64,000 nt of DNA from JALHUB01 sp963719465 (GTDB taxonomy: Bacteria > Chloroflexota > Dehalococcoidia > DSTF01 > JALHUB01). Within the stretch, counting starts at the first letter, position 1. Each line of letters starts with the position of its first letter. The stretch spans positions 1,364,001-1,428,000 of the forward strand of contig OY970386.1 of NCBI GenBank assembly GCA_963719465.1, in the 5' to 3' direction. The notes beneath the pieces were generated by a model. The model saw nothing but the letters and a program-made list of their open reading frames with translations, was not told the DNA's origin and did no database searches. The translations under genes were made by a program, and so were the position numbers. Of the stretch, positions 15,215 to 22,391 are shown piece after piece.

Positions 15215-16489
15215 TTATTTCATCAGCTCGCCGATCAGGTCGTAGGCCAGCGCTTCAACGATGCGGACACGCTTCAGGTCGCCGGGAAGCGCCTCGCCCG
15301 GGCAGAGGACGAGCCCGTCGACCTCCGGGGCGTCGCGGAAGGAGCGTCCGGCGAATAGCTTCCGTTCGGCGTCATCGCGGCCGCCTTTCGACTCCACCAG
15401 CACCGTCACCTCCTTTCCAAGCCAGCGCCTGTTGACCGACAGGGCCGTTTCCTGGGCCACGCGCATCAGCTCGCGGTAGCGACGGCGCTTGACGCGCTCC
15501 GGCACCTGGTCGGGCATGCGCGCCGCGGCGGTGCCCTCCTGCGGCGAGAACATGAACGCGCCGACGTGGTCGAACTGCGTCTCGCGGACGAAGGCCAGCA
15601 GGCCGGCGAAGTCCTGGTCCGTCTCGCCGGGGAAGCCGACCATGAGCGTCGTGCGCAGGGCGACGTCGGGCATGGCCGAGCGGAGCCGTTCGAGAGTGCG
15701 AACGGTCTGCGCGAGGTCGTGGGGGCGTCGCATGCGGCGGAGGACGGCGGGACTGCTATGCTGGAGCGGGATGTCGAGATAGTGGCAGACCTGCGGCGAC
15801 TCGGCCAGCGTGTGGATTAGGCGGGGCGAGACGTGGCCGGGATAGGCGTACATGACGCGCAGCCAGACGGACGGCAGGTCAGCGCTCAAGCGGTCGAGAA
15901 GGCGGGCGAGGCCGTCTTTCATCCCGAGGTCCTGACCGTAGGCGGTGCTGTCCTGGGCGACGAGCACGAGCTCCTTCGTTCCGGCGCCGGCCAGGCGCTG
16001 CGCCTCCTCGACGACGCAGTCGAGCGGCTCGCTGTGGAGACGCCCCTTGATCCTCGGAATCAGGCAGAAGGCGCAGCGGGCGTTGCAGCCATCGGCGATC
16101 TTGAGGTAGGCGCTGGGAGCGGCGGCGATTTCCGCTGCGACGAGGGACGGCGTGGATTTGTCGACAAGCTTCGCCACGTCTGACCAGGCTTCGACGCCGA
16201 AGATGCGGTCGATCTCCAGCACCTCGGCGAGGAGCTCTTTGTGGTACAGCTCCGGCAGGCAGCCGATGACGACGAGCTTCTGGCCGCGCCGCTTCTTCGT
16301 CGCGAGCTTCAGGACGGTGTTGACGGACTCTTCTTTCGCCTGGTCGATGAAGCCGCAGGTGTTGACGATCAGCAGGTCAGCCCTGGCCGCGGTCTCCGGC
16401 GCCGCGCCCGCCTCCCGGAGCGTCCGCTCGAGCTTCCTGGAGTCGGCGACGTTCTTCGGGCAGCCGAGGGTGACGAGGAAGTAGGACAT
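15215..16489 (-). CDS. rimO: Ribosomal protein S12 methylthiotransferase
   Basis: A radical-SAM enzyme that methylthiolates a conserved Asp of S12. The protein has 424 residues. LGCPKNVADSRKLE at 8-21 carries the first MTTase cysteine and the RimO-specific GCPKN; VNTCGFIDQAKEES and VIGCLPE supply the other two. The radical-SAM cluster motif is CNARCAFC near 134-141, followed by IPRIKGRLHSEP, also RimO-specific. The TRAM-like C-terminus ends VRIVEALAYDLIGELM. It is paralogous to the MtaB at 12323, and its substrate S12 is encoded at 46138-46563 in this window. Confidence 0.95.
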   Translation of the reverse strand: MSYFLVTLGCPKNVADSRKLERTLREAGAAPETAARADLLIVNTCGFIDQAKEESVNTVLKLATKKRRGQKLVVIGCLPELYHKELLAEVLEIDRIFGVEAWSDVAKLVDKSTPSLVAAEIAAAPSAYLKIADGCNARCAFCLIPRIKGRLHSEPLDCVVEEAQRLAGAGTKELVLVAQDSTAYGQDLGMKDGLARLLDRLSADLPSVWLRVMYAYPGHVSPRLIHTLAESPQVCHYLDIPLQHSSPAVLRRMRRPHDLAQTVRTLERLRSAMPDVALRTTLMVGFPGETDQDFAGLLAFVRETQFDHVGAFMFSPQEGTAAARMPDQVPERVKRRRYRELMRVAQETALSVNRRWLGKEVTVLVESKGGRDDAERKLFAGRSFRDAPEVDGLVLCPGEALPGDLKRVRIVEALAYDLIGELMK

Positions 16490-16515
16490 GCTTAGGCTCT
16501 GAGACGAGATGGCCG

Positions 16516-17262
16516 CTACCGAGGACCCTCGCTAAGGAGGAGGGTTATGGAGTCGCCCGCGTGAACGACGCTGTTCGGCGGCGGGTCCTGGTTGATGACC
16601 AGCCCGGCGGCGACCTTGTCGTCGTTGATGGAGACGATGACGAACTTCAGCCCCTGGCCGAGGATGGTGGAAAGGGCCTGCATTCCGGCGGTTCCGCGGA
16701 AGTCGGCGAGGGTCGTCGATTCGGTCGTGGCGGTCGTGGCGGTCGCATTCGCCTCGGCCTCGGCTGTGGGAGTGTCGTTGAGCGGCTCCGCGCCTTCGTT
16801 CTTCGCCTGCGTTGACTCAGCGACGACGCCCTGGGCGGTCGGTGAAGGCGTTCCGTTGCCGCCCGAGCCAATCTTGTAGAGGAGGAAGCCGGCGAGGAGG
16901 AAAACGAGGATGACTCCGCCAGCGATGACCCAGTTTCGCGACACGGCCGGCGGCGGGGCCTTCGTCACCTGCGGCAAGGGCGCGAGATCGGCCGCCTGAC
17001 GTCCGAGTTCGGGCTGGCGGCCAAGGACTTCGGAGGAATCGACGCCCAGGAACTGGGCGTAGGTCCTCAGGAAGGCGCGGCAGTAGACGGGGGCTGGAAG
17101 GGCGTCGAAATCGTCGTGCTCTAGGGCGTCGAGGTAGCGACGGGCAATCCGGGTCTCGCGTTCAACGTCATCGAGGGTCAGGCCCCTGGCGATCCGCGCT
17201 TCTGAGAGGATCCTTCCAAGAGCTGCCAAGCGGGGGTCAGGTACCTGTTGCATAGTGGACAA
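16516..17262 (-). CDS. RodZ-like HTH membrane protein with a C-terminal PASTA domain
   Basis: A protein of 248 residues: an N-terminal HTH_25 domain (LGRILSEARIARGLTLDDVERETRIARRYLDALE, about 15-48), a linker, one transmembrane helix (WVIAGGVILVFLLAGFLLYKI, about 111-131), a Ser/Thr/Ala/Glu-rich stalk (about 133-185) and one PASTA domain (about 188-248, VINQDPPPNSVVHAGDSITLLLSEGP). RodZ normally links MreB to the wall machinery and ends in DUF4115, whereas PASTA domains bind muropeptide or beta-lactam, so this version probably senses peptidoglycan outside and acts inside. The start is TTG (17262) or ATG (17253); the promoter supports a message beginning about there. Confidence 0.8.
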   Translation of the reverse strand: MSTMQQVPDPRLAALGRILSEARIARGLTLDDVERETRIARRYLDALEHDDFDALPAPVYCRAFLRTYAQFLGVDSSEVLGRQPELGRQAADLAPLPQVTKAPPPAVSRNWVIAGGVILVFLLAGFLLYKIGSGGNGTPSPTAQGVVAESTQAKNEGAEPLNDTPTAEAEANATATTATTESTTLADFRGTAGMQALSTILGQGLKFVIVSINDDKVAAGLVINQDPPPNSVVHAGDSITLLLSEGPR

Positions 17263-17267
17263 TCGCG

Positions 17268-17296
17268 AGTCTAACCGCTCCTGATGTTAGGCTCAA
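17268..17296 (-). promoter_or_regulatory. Promoter of the RodZ-like gene, apparently leaderless
   Basis: On the minus strand TTGAGC (17296-17291), a 17-base spacer and TAGACT (17273-17268). The -10 box ends 5 bases before the TTG at 17262, leaving no room for a Shine-Dalgarno sequence. Confidence 0.6.
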
Positions 17297-17666
17297 CCCG
17301 TGGGCTCTATCCATAATACCACGGAGGGCGCCGGTTGCGGGGAGCTCCGCCACTTCTCGTCGAAAACCCGGTGGCGAAGGGCTGGAGATGAGCTTGGCGG
17401 ACGTGGCGAAGGCGCTGGATGACTGAAGAATCGACAAGAATAGCAGAAGACGGCCGGGGGAGCCTGGCCGCCTTCCGCCAATCCAGACCGCCTCTGGCAC
17501 CCTCAAACCACAGACGGCTTTCAAATATTGGGTAGGAGGTTCGCCTGTATTGTCTCTCTCAGATGTTGTGCGCCTATAGCTGCCAAGTTAACAATCGGTA
17601 AAACGTGCAAAATCTGAACGACTTTCTTGACCCTCCTTTCCGGCCGCCCCTTGTGATTCAGCCGGC
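17297..17666. other. Intergenic region without a recognisable gene
   Basis: About 370 bases between the RodZ-like gene and the IS. I see no RNA gene and no frame with convincing protein character. The last 130 bases are less GC-rich than the surroundings. A minus-strand frame crosses from the IS into this stretch (stop at 17521) and reads like a relic at best. Confidence 0.5.
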
Positions 17667-17681
17667 TCGGTTGATCGCCCT
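17667..17681. repeat. Target-site duplication, left, IS copy 1
   Basis: TCGGTTGATCGCCCT, 15 bases, repeated exactly at 18709-18723 on the other side of the IS. Confidence 0.95.
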
Positions 17682-17726
17682 TGTAGGGTTTCAGGAGATG
17701 TGAGACAGAAGGGAGGTGAATAACGT

Positions 17727-17782
17727 CGGGCCTGGGCTGTAGGCTAACGGAAAACGAAGCCCAATAACCTACAGGAGGCCCG
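17727..17782 (+). promoter_or_regulatory. Hairpin sequestering the transposase ribosome-binding site
   Basis: Two stacked stems: CGGGCCT (17727-17733) with AGGCCCG (17776-17782), and CTGTAGG (17737-17743) with CCTACAG (17768-17774). The AGGAGG ribosome-binding site (17773-17778), 6 bases before the ATG at 17785, lies across both 3' arms. Messages entering from outside the IS would fold and be poorly translated, a known way for insertion sequences to avoid activation by read-through. The same structure is present in copy 2. Confidence 0.7.
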
Positions 17783-17784
17783 AC

Positions 17785-18699
17785 ATGCACAAAGCTCGCA
17801 CACCCTGGCCCATCCAGACAAGAGCCGCCTACATCGCTGCGTTCGAGGAGGCGCGTCGGCAGTATCCCAGGCTCAGCGCCCGCATCTTTTGCCAGGCGGG
17901 AGAGGTGCCCCATTCGACCTTCTCTCGCTGGTGGGCGGCCTGGCGACGCCACGACAGGAGAGCGCTATCAGACCGCTCCCGCAGGCCTCACCGCTCGCCT
18001 ACGGCCCTTTCAGGGCATGTTCTAGACATCATCCGCGGCGCCCATCGTAAATTCGGCTTCGGAGTAAAGAGGCTCCACGCGTATCTGACAAAGGCCGGGC
18101 TGATTACCTGCAGCGTTTCCAGTGTCTACAGAGTTCTCCGTCGCGCCGGCGCCCTCCTTGCCTGTCCCCGTAAACCTAAGCGTCTCTGGCTGCACTACGC
18201 CAAAGCTTCCCCCGGTGATCGGGCTCAGATGGACCTGCTCTATCTGCCGGAGGGTCGCTACCAACTGACCCTGGTCGACGATTGCAGCCGCGTTCTTGCC
18301 GCAACGGTTCTTTCCAGGCGCACCTGCGCCGCTGTCTGCAAAGCCCTGCCGTGCCTCCTGGAGACCATCCCGTTCGCAATTCGCTGCCTCCAGACTGATA
18401 ACGGCCCTGAATTCTCAGGCGACCTCACTGCCCTTCTGAGGCGAAGAGGCATTCGCCACGTCCGGATCAGACCCAGGACGCCTCATCTCAATGGCAAGGT
18501 GGAGAGAGTGCAGAGGACGATGCGAGAGGAGTTCTGGGATGGCGTTCTGGCGGGAACGGTCTTGGAGTGGGAGAAGGGGTTGCAGGCGTATGTGCGCTTC
18601 TACAACAAGAAACGGCTGCACAGTGCTCTTGGCTACAGCGCGCCGCTCGTGTACGCTCAGGAGCGTCTACCTCAGGCCCGGATCTACCACATCTCCTGA
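17785..18699 (+). CDS. IS481-family transposase (copy 1, intact)
   Basis: A DDE transposase of 304 residues. The N-terminal helix-turn-helix (FCQAGEVPHSTFSRWWAAWRRHDRRALSDRSRR) binds the ends; the rve integrase core has Asp in AQMDLLYLPEG, Asp in CLQTDNGPEFSG and Glu in HLNGKVERVQRTMREEFW, with the last two about 35 residues apart. It ends ...QARIYHIS inside the right inverted repeat. The ATG has a strong but hairpin-buried AGGAGG. Confidence 0.95.
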   Translation: MHKARTPWPIQTRAAYIAAFEEARRQYPRLSARIFCQAGEVPHSTFSRWWAAWRRHDRRALSDRSRRPHRSPTALSGHVLDIIRGAHRKFGFGVKRLHAYLTKAGLITCSVSSVYRVLRRAGALLACPRKPKRLWLHYAKASPGDRAQMDLLYLPEGRYQLTLVDDCSRVLAATVLSRRTCAAVCKALPCLLETIPFAIRCLQTDNGPEFSGDLTALLRRRGIRHVRIRPRTPHLNGKVERVQRTMREEFWDGVLAGTVLEWEKGLQAYVRFYNKKRLHSALGYSAPLVYAQERLPQARIYHIS

Positions 18700-18708
18700 A
18701 ACCCTACA

Positions 18709-18723
18709 TCGGTTGATCGCCCT
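18709..18723. repeat. Target-site duplication, right, IS copy 1
   Basis: An exact copy of 17667-17681. It contains TTGATC (18713-18718), which has a TAAACT (18736-18741) 17 bases downstream and so resembles a -35/-10 pair. Confidence 0.95.
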
Positions 18724-18750
18724 TATGACGCATGGTAAACTGCCAGCAAG

Positions 18751-18773
18751 CGGCAGAGGCTGTCTGCCGTTTT
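18751..18773 (+). terminator. Intrinsic terminator
   Basis: CGGCAGA (18751-18757) pairs with TCTGCCG (18763-18769) around a 5-base loop and is followed by TTTT. It lies between the IS and tRNA-His and could stop transcripts leaving the transposase gene. Confidence 0.7.
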
Positions 18774-18843
18774 GCTCTCATTGAGCAGGTGGACTCAGCA
18801 ATTGTTGGAAGGGACGCCGCAGCATCAGGAGCGACGAATCTGC

Positions 18844-18921
18844 GGTGGGCGTAGCCGAGCGGTTTAAGGCGCCAGGTTGTGGCCCTGGAGATCGAGGGTT
18901 CGAATCCCTCCGTCCACCCCA
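18844..18921 (+). tRNA. tRNA-His (GTG)
   Basis: A complete cloverleaf: a 7-bp acceptor stem starting GTGGGCG at 18845, the extra G(-1) of histidine tRNAs at 18844 facing discriminator C, anticodon GTG in the loop TTGTGGC, T-arm GAGGG-TTCGAAT-CCCTC, and an encoded CCA. The extra loop is of class I size; the gene stands alone. Confidence 0.95.
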
Positions 18922-18954
18922 GTCTAACTGGCCGCGCGGCCCTTCAGGAGCCTT

Positions 18955-19899
18955 ATGATATTCAAGGCAGATTCTCCACCGAAGCGCCTTCGACTCATTC
19001 TATCGACCGCGTTCCTGGGCCTCGCGATTGCCGGGGCGCTCGTCTGCGTGGCTTGCGGAGGCGGCGGCGGCTCGAACAGCAAGGCCCAGGCCATCATTCA
19101 GAAGTTCATCGAAGCCAGCCAGAGCCCGGACACGCAGAGCCAGGTGGTGCTGGGCAAGGTCCCGGATGATTTCCCGGCCAACGTGCCTGTCTATCCCGGC
19201 TCTAGCCTTCTCGGGTCCGTCGTCACCACCGGCAGCGGCGGCAGCTTGAAGGCGGACAGTGTGCTGCGTGAGACGAGTGATGCGGTCGGCGACGTGTACG
19301 CGTTCTACGAGCAGGCGTTCGATACGTCGCCGTGGCAGATTCAGGCGTCGACGTCGCCGGGCAAGGTCGCGGCAATCCAGTACGGGAACACCGATGATCC
19401 TAACCTGGCCGGCACGCTGGTGATACAACCGGAAAGCAGCGGCGGGTCGGTCATTTATGTGTCGATTCAGATGGCTGCCACCGAGACGCCGACAGCCGAA
19501 CCCTTCACGCCGGCCCCGAGCAAGCCGCTGCCGCACGGCTGGCCGTCGCAGATTCCCATCTATCCGAACGCCACCATCGCCGATACGGCCTGGTCGCGCT
19601 CGAGCGGCAGCATGCAGTGGCAGATCTCGCTTCTCGCTGTCACAACGTCAAAGGACATGATCCAGTACTATCGAACGCAACTATCGAACGTAGGCTTCAC
19701 GGTGACGAGCCAGCCGGACCAGAACGGCGTATCGACTGCCTCGTTCCAGAATACGCTGGTGTCACCGCCCTGGAGCGGGACGGTAACGACGCAGACGTTC
19801 GCTCAAGACCCAACGTACGCGCAGGCGGTGATTCAGTTGCAGATCGGCTCCGGGACGCCTCAGCCAACGTCGCAGCCGTCAGGTACGGCGACTCCGTAG
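18955..19899 (+). CDS. Secreted lipoprotein with two related domains, function unknown
   Basis: A protein of 314 residues. A signal peptide (LRLILSTAFLGLAIAGALV) ends at a lipobox-like VCVAC with Cys34 followed by five glycines. Two similar domains follow: the first from about 63 (DDFPANVPVYPGSSLLGSVV), the second from about 193 (SQIPIYPNATIADTAW), each with a later YAFYEQAF- or IQYYRTQLS-type helix, suggesting internal duplication. The linker and tail are Thr/Pro/Ser-rich. It is probably membrane-anchored and exposed outside. It begins 33 bases after tRNA-His. Such proteins are common in Chloroflexota and are named hypothetical. Confidence 0.75.
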   Translation: MIFKADSPPKRLRLILSTAFLGLAIAGALVCVACGGGGGSNSKAQAIIQKFIEASQSPDTQSQVVLGKVPDDFPANVPVYPGSSLLGSVVTTGSGGSLKADSVLRETSDAVGDVYAFYEQAFDTSPWQIQASTSPGKVAAIQYGNTDDPNLAGTLVIQPESSGGSVIYVSIQMAATETPTAEPFTPAPSKPLPHGWPSQIPIYPNATIADTAWSRSSGSMQWQISLLAVTTSKDMIQYYRTQLSNVGFTVTSQPDQNGVSTASFQNTLVSPPWSGTVTTQTFAQDPTYAQAVIQLQIGSGTPQPTSQPSGTATP

Positions 19900-19950
19900 G
19901 TGTCGCGAGAAGTGGACCTTTGCCTCGGCGCGATTGCTGTGTCAACTCGG

Positions 19951-19979
19951 TTGTTGGTGAGGTCGCGCTGTGATAGACT
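19951..19979 (+). promoter_or_regulatory. Promoter of tRNA-Arg
   Basis: TTGTTG (19951-19956), a 17-base spacer and TAGACT (19974-19979), 25 bases upstream of the tRNA. Confidence 0.6.
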
Positions 19980-20004
19980 GGCGGAGCCGTCAGGGATTGG
20001 GCTC

Positions 20005-20080
20005 GCGCCTGTAGCTCAGCGGAAAGAGCATCGGTCTTCGGAACCGAGGGTCGGGGGTTCGAATCCCTCCAGGCGCGCCA
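20005..20080 (+). tRNA. tRNA-Arg (TCG)
   Basis: A 76-base cloverleaf with acceptor GCGCCTG/CAGGCGC, D-arm GCTC..GAGC, anticodon stem TCGGT/ACCGA and loop CTTCGGA giving anticodon TCG (reads CGA), T-arm GGGGG-TTCGAAT-CCCTC, discriminator G and encoded CCA. Confidence 0.95.
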
Positions 20081-20182
20081 GCAGCGCCGACGGGATGCGG
20101 GGCGTTTCGCCTCGCCGATTCATGTTAAGAGCGCGCAACTCTATACTCTTAGGGTCTTCAGCCGTAGAATTGGGCTAGTCAG

Positions 20183-20947
20183 ATGTCTCAACTGGAAATC
20201 AACGACCTGTCAATCCGTTTCGGCGGCGTAGTGGCGCTGGACGGCGTATCCTTCCACGTGGAGGAAGGCGAGATCATGGGGCTTATCGGGCCGAACGGTG
20301 CCGGCAAGACGACGCTCTTCAATTGCATCACGCGCGTGTACGACGCTGACGGGGGTTCCATTCGCTTCGAGGGGCAGGAACTGCTCAAGATGCCGGCTTA
20401 CAAGATCATCCGCACCGGCATTTCCAGGACTTTCCAGAACCTGGCGCTCTTCCCGTCGATGACCGTGCTCGAGAACTTGCTGGTTGGCCAGCACGTTCTG
20501 ATGAAGAGCACAGTGGTCGATTGTCTGTTCCGGCTGCCCCAGGTGATGCGGGAAGAGAAGTTCGCCTTCAAGAGAGCGGAAGACGTGCTGAAGGTGCTGG
20601 GGTTCGAGGGGCTGCGCGACGTGCCGGTTGCCGGCCTTCCCTTCGCGGTGCGGAAAAGGGTCGAGCTGGCACGCGCGCTGGTCTCGCGTCCGCGCTTCGT
20701 TTTGCTGGACGAGCCGGCGAGCGGCCTGAGCCACGAGGAGATGCAGGCGCTGGGCCGGCTGATTCGTTCGATTCGCAGCGACCTCGGCGTCACGATCTTG
20801 CTGGTTGAGCACCACATGCAGCTCGTGATGGACGTTTCCGACAGGGTCTGCGTGCTCGACTTCGGCAGGAAGATTGCTGAGGCAACGCCCGCGGAGGTCC
20901 AAAAGGACCCGGCCGTAATCCGAGCTTATCTAGGGGAAGAGCACTAG
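20183..20947 (+). CDS. livG: Branched-chain amino-acid ABC transporter ATPase LivG
   Basis: A 254-residue ATPase. Walker A is GPNGAGKTTLFN at 36-47; the Q-loop region ISRTFQNLALFPSMTVLENLLVGQH is LivG-type; the signature helix is degenerate (GLPFAVRKRVELARAL rather than LSGGQ), Walker B is FVLLDEPASGL and the switch His lies in LLVEHHM. LivG and LivF form the nucleotide-binding pair of the high-affinity Leu/Ile/Val or amide importer. The permease genes livH and livM and a binding protein are not here. Its stop overlaps the livF start by one base. Confidence 0.9.
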   Translation: MSQLEINDLSIRFGGVVALDGVSFHVEEGEIMGLIGPNGAGKTTLFNCITRVYDADGGSIRFEGQELLKMPAYKIIRTGISRTFQNLALFPSMTVLENLLVGQHVLMKSTVVDCLFRLPQVMREEKFAFKRAEDVLKVLGFEGLRDVPVAGLPFAVRKRVELARALVSRPRFVLLDEPASGLSHEEMQALGRLIRSIRSDLGVTILLVEHHMQLVMDVSDRVCVLDFGRKIAEATPAEVQKDPAVIRAYLGEEH

Positions 20948-21654
20948 TGCTTGTAATTCGCGATATCTACACGGCGTACGGACCAATCATGGCCCTGCGG
21001 GGCGTCTCGCTGGAGGTGCCGGAAGGGGCGATAATCACGATTCTGGGCGGCAACGGCGCTGGCAAGAGCACGACTCTGCGGACGATCTCGGGGCTGGTGC
21101 ACCCGGTCAAGGGGCAGATCGAGTTTCTGGGGAAGCGCATCGAGAAGCTTTCGCCGGAGAAGATCGTCCAGATCGGCATATCGCAGGTGCCGGAAGGCAG
21201 GCAGATCTTTCCCGAGCTCACAGTCATGGAGAACCTGCGTCTCGGTGCTTACATTCGTCGAGATGGTCGCGCGGTTCGACGCGATATCGACCGGGTCTTC
21301 GAGTATTTTCCAGTGCTCAAGGAGCGCCAGAAGCAGGAGGCCGGCACGCTTAGCGGCGGCGAGCAGCAGATGGTGGCGATCGGTCGAGCGCTGATGGCCA
21401 AACCGCGCATATTGCTTCTCGACGAGCCATCGCTTGGCCTTGCGCCGCTGGTGGTGCAGCAGATCTTCGGCATTATCAAGACGCTCAACGAGAACGAGGG
21501 CATCACGATCCTCCTGGTCGAGCAGAACGCGGGTTCGGCGCTGAAGATCGCGAAGCACGGGTACGTGCTGGAGATCGGCAGGGTGGTTCTGGAAGACACG
21601 GGCGAGAATCTGCGTAAGGACGAGGCCGTCCGCCGCTCCTACTTGGGGTATTAG
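20947..21654 (+). CDS. livF: Branched-chain amino-acid ABC transporter ATPase LivF
   Basis: A 235-residue ATPase. Walker A is GGNGAGKSTTLRTISGL at about 34-50; QVPEGRQIFPELTVMENL is the LivF-type Q-loop region; the signature is TLSGGEQQMVAIGRALM, Walker B is ILLLDEPSLGLAPL, and the H-loop position reads LLVEQNAG, with Gln as in other LivF proteins. The start is GTG at 20947 inside the livG stop (TAGTG). The transporter it serves must have its membrane and binding parts elsewhere. Confidence 0.92.
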   Translation: MLVIRDIYTAYGPIMALRGVSLEVPEGAIITILGGNGAGKSTTLRTISGLVHPVKGQIEFLGKRIEKLSPEKIVQIGISQVPEGRQIFPELTVMENLRLGAYIRRDGRAVRRDIDRVFEYFPVLKERQKQEAGTLSGGEQQMVAIGRALMAKPRILLLDEPSLGLAPLVVQQIFGIIKTLNENEGITILLVEQNAGSALKIAKHGYVLEIGRVVLEDTGENLRKDEAVRRSYLGY

Positions 21655-21673
21655 CGGCTCAGCGGCCGCTCGA

Positions 21674-21697
21674 CGCCCGTTCGGGCGCTCCCTTTTT
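21674..21697 (+). terminator. Probable terminator after livF
   Basis: CGCCC-GTTC-GGGCG hairpin (21674-21687), then CTCCC and five T residues (21693-21697). It separates livF from bioY. Confidence 0.6.
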
Positions 21698-21724
21698 CCT
21701 CGAAGTTGCTTGATGGGATGAAGC

Positions 21725-22306
21725 ATGCGAATTGCCGTCCAAGAGCCGTCTCTTGCTTTCGCGCCGACTCGCCGACGGCTGTTGGCGCAGGCGCTGCTCA
21801 TCCTCACCGGCGTGGTGCTGCTTTCGCTCTCGGCGCAGATCCGCATCCCGCTTCCGTTCACGCCGGTACCGGTGACCGGCCAGACCTTCGCGGCGCTGCT
21901 TGCCGGCGGATTGCTGGGCAGTCGTGCCGGCTTCACAAGCGTCGCCTGCTACTGGCTGGTGGGCGCCTGCGGGCTGCCTGTCTTCAACGGCTGGAGCGGC
22001 GGCTGGACGGTGGTCAGCGGACCGACCGGCGGCTACATTCTCGGCTTTGCCGGAGCGGCGCTGCTGGTGGGCTGGTTCCGCGATCGCGGCTGGCGAAGCG
22101 GCAGGCGGCTCATCGTATCGCTGCTTCTCGGCGAGGCGGCCATCTACGCCTTCGGACTGACGTGGCTCGCCTTCTTCGTCGGGCCGCGGGCAGTGGTGGC
22201 GATGGGGCTGCTTCCCTTCATCCCGGGCGACTGCATGAAGATTGCCGCGGCGGGGTTCGTTCTGCCGGCCGCATCGTCGCTCCTGGAGCGCGCGCATCTC
22301 TATTGA
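21725..22306 (+). CDS. bioY: Biotin transporter substrate-binding membrane subunit
   Basis: A protein of 193 residues with six membrane segments. The BioY core is plain: SAQIRIPLPFTPVPVTGQTFA (about 37-57), GSRAGFTSVACYWLVGACGLPVF, GPTGGYILGFAGAA and LPFIPGDCMKIAAAG, the last two lining the biotin site. BioY takes up biotin alone or as the S component of an ECF transporter; no ecfA or ecfT genes are here, so it would either share the general ECF module or work alone. Confidence 0.95.
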   Translation: MRIAVQEPSLAFAPTRRRLLAQALLILTGVVLLSLSAQIRIPLPFTPVPVTGQTFAALLAGGLLGSRAGFTSVACYWLVGACGLPVFNGWSGGWTVVSGPTGGYILGFAGAALLVGWFRDRGWRSGRRLIVSLLLGEAAIYAFGLTWLAFFVGPRAVVAMGLLPFIPGDCMKIAAAGFVLPAASSLLERAHLY

Positions 22307-22391
22307 CCCGGGTGTTGGGCGGAATCGTGCACGTCCTCTGGCAGTTCAGCGGGCGGATGTGAGACGATAGCTTGAAGGAGCAGGCAGGGAT

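Larger units (their letters stand above)
17682..18708 (+). mobile_element. IS481-family insertion sequence, copy 1
   Basis: A 1027-bp element beginning TGTAGGGTTTCAGG and ending with its exact complement; 21 bases at each end are perfect inverted repeats, and the ends are TGT/ACA as in IS481. It has one transposase gene and 15-bp target duplications. Copy 2 at 46772-47797 has the same transposase protein up to its last residues and lacks one base, so both insertions are recent. Confidence 0.96.

Noticed and set aside
17667..17720. Possible hybrid promoter made by the upstream TTGATC/TTGACA duplicate and the IS left end
   Set aside because: No -10-like hexamer lies 15-19 bases downstream inside the IS end in either copy.
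17521..17952. A minus-strand frame running from inside IS copy 1 into the flank
   Set aside because: Most of it is antisense to the transposase, and the same antisense frame occurs in copy 2 with a different ending. The non-IS part (about 45 residues) has no recognisable features.
18713..18741. TTGATC-N17-TAAACT taken as the tRNA-His promoter
   Set aside because: It is followed within 15 bases by an intrinsic terminator, so it is unlikely to be the main tRNA promoter. I kept it only as a -35-like target sequence.
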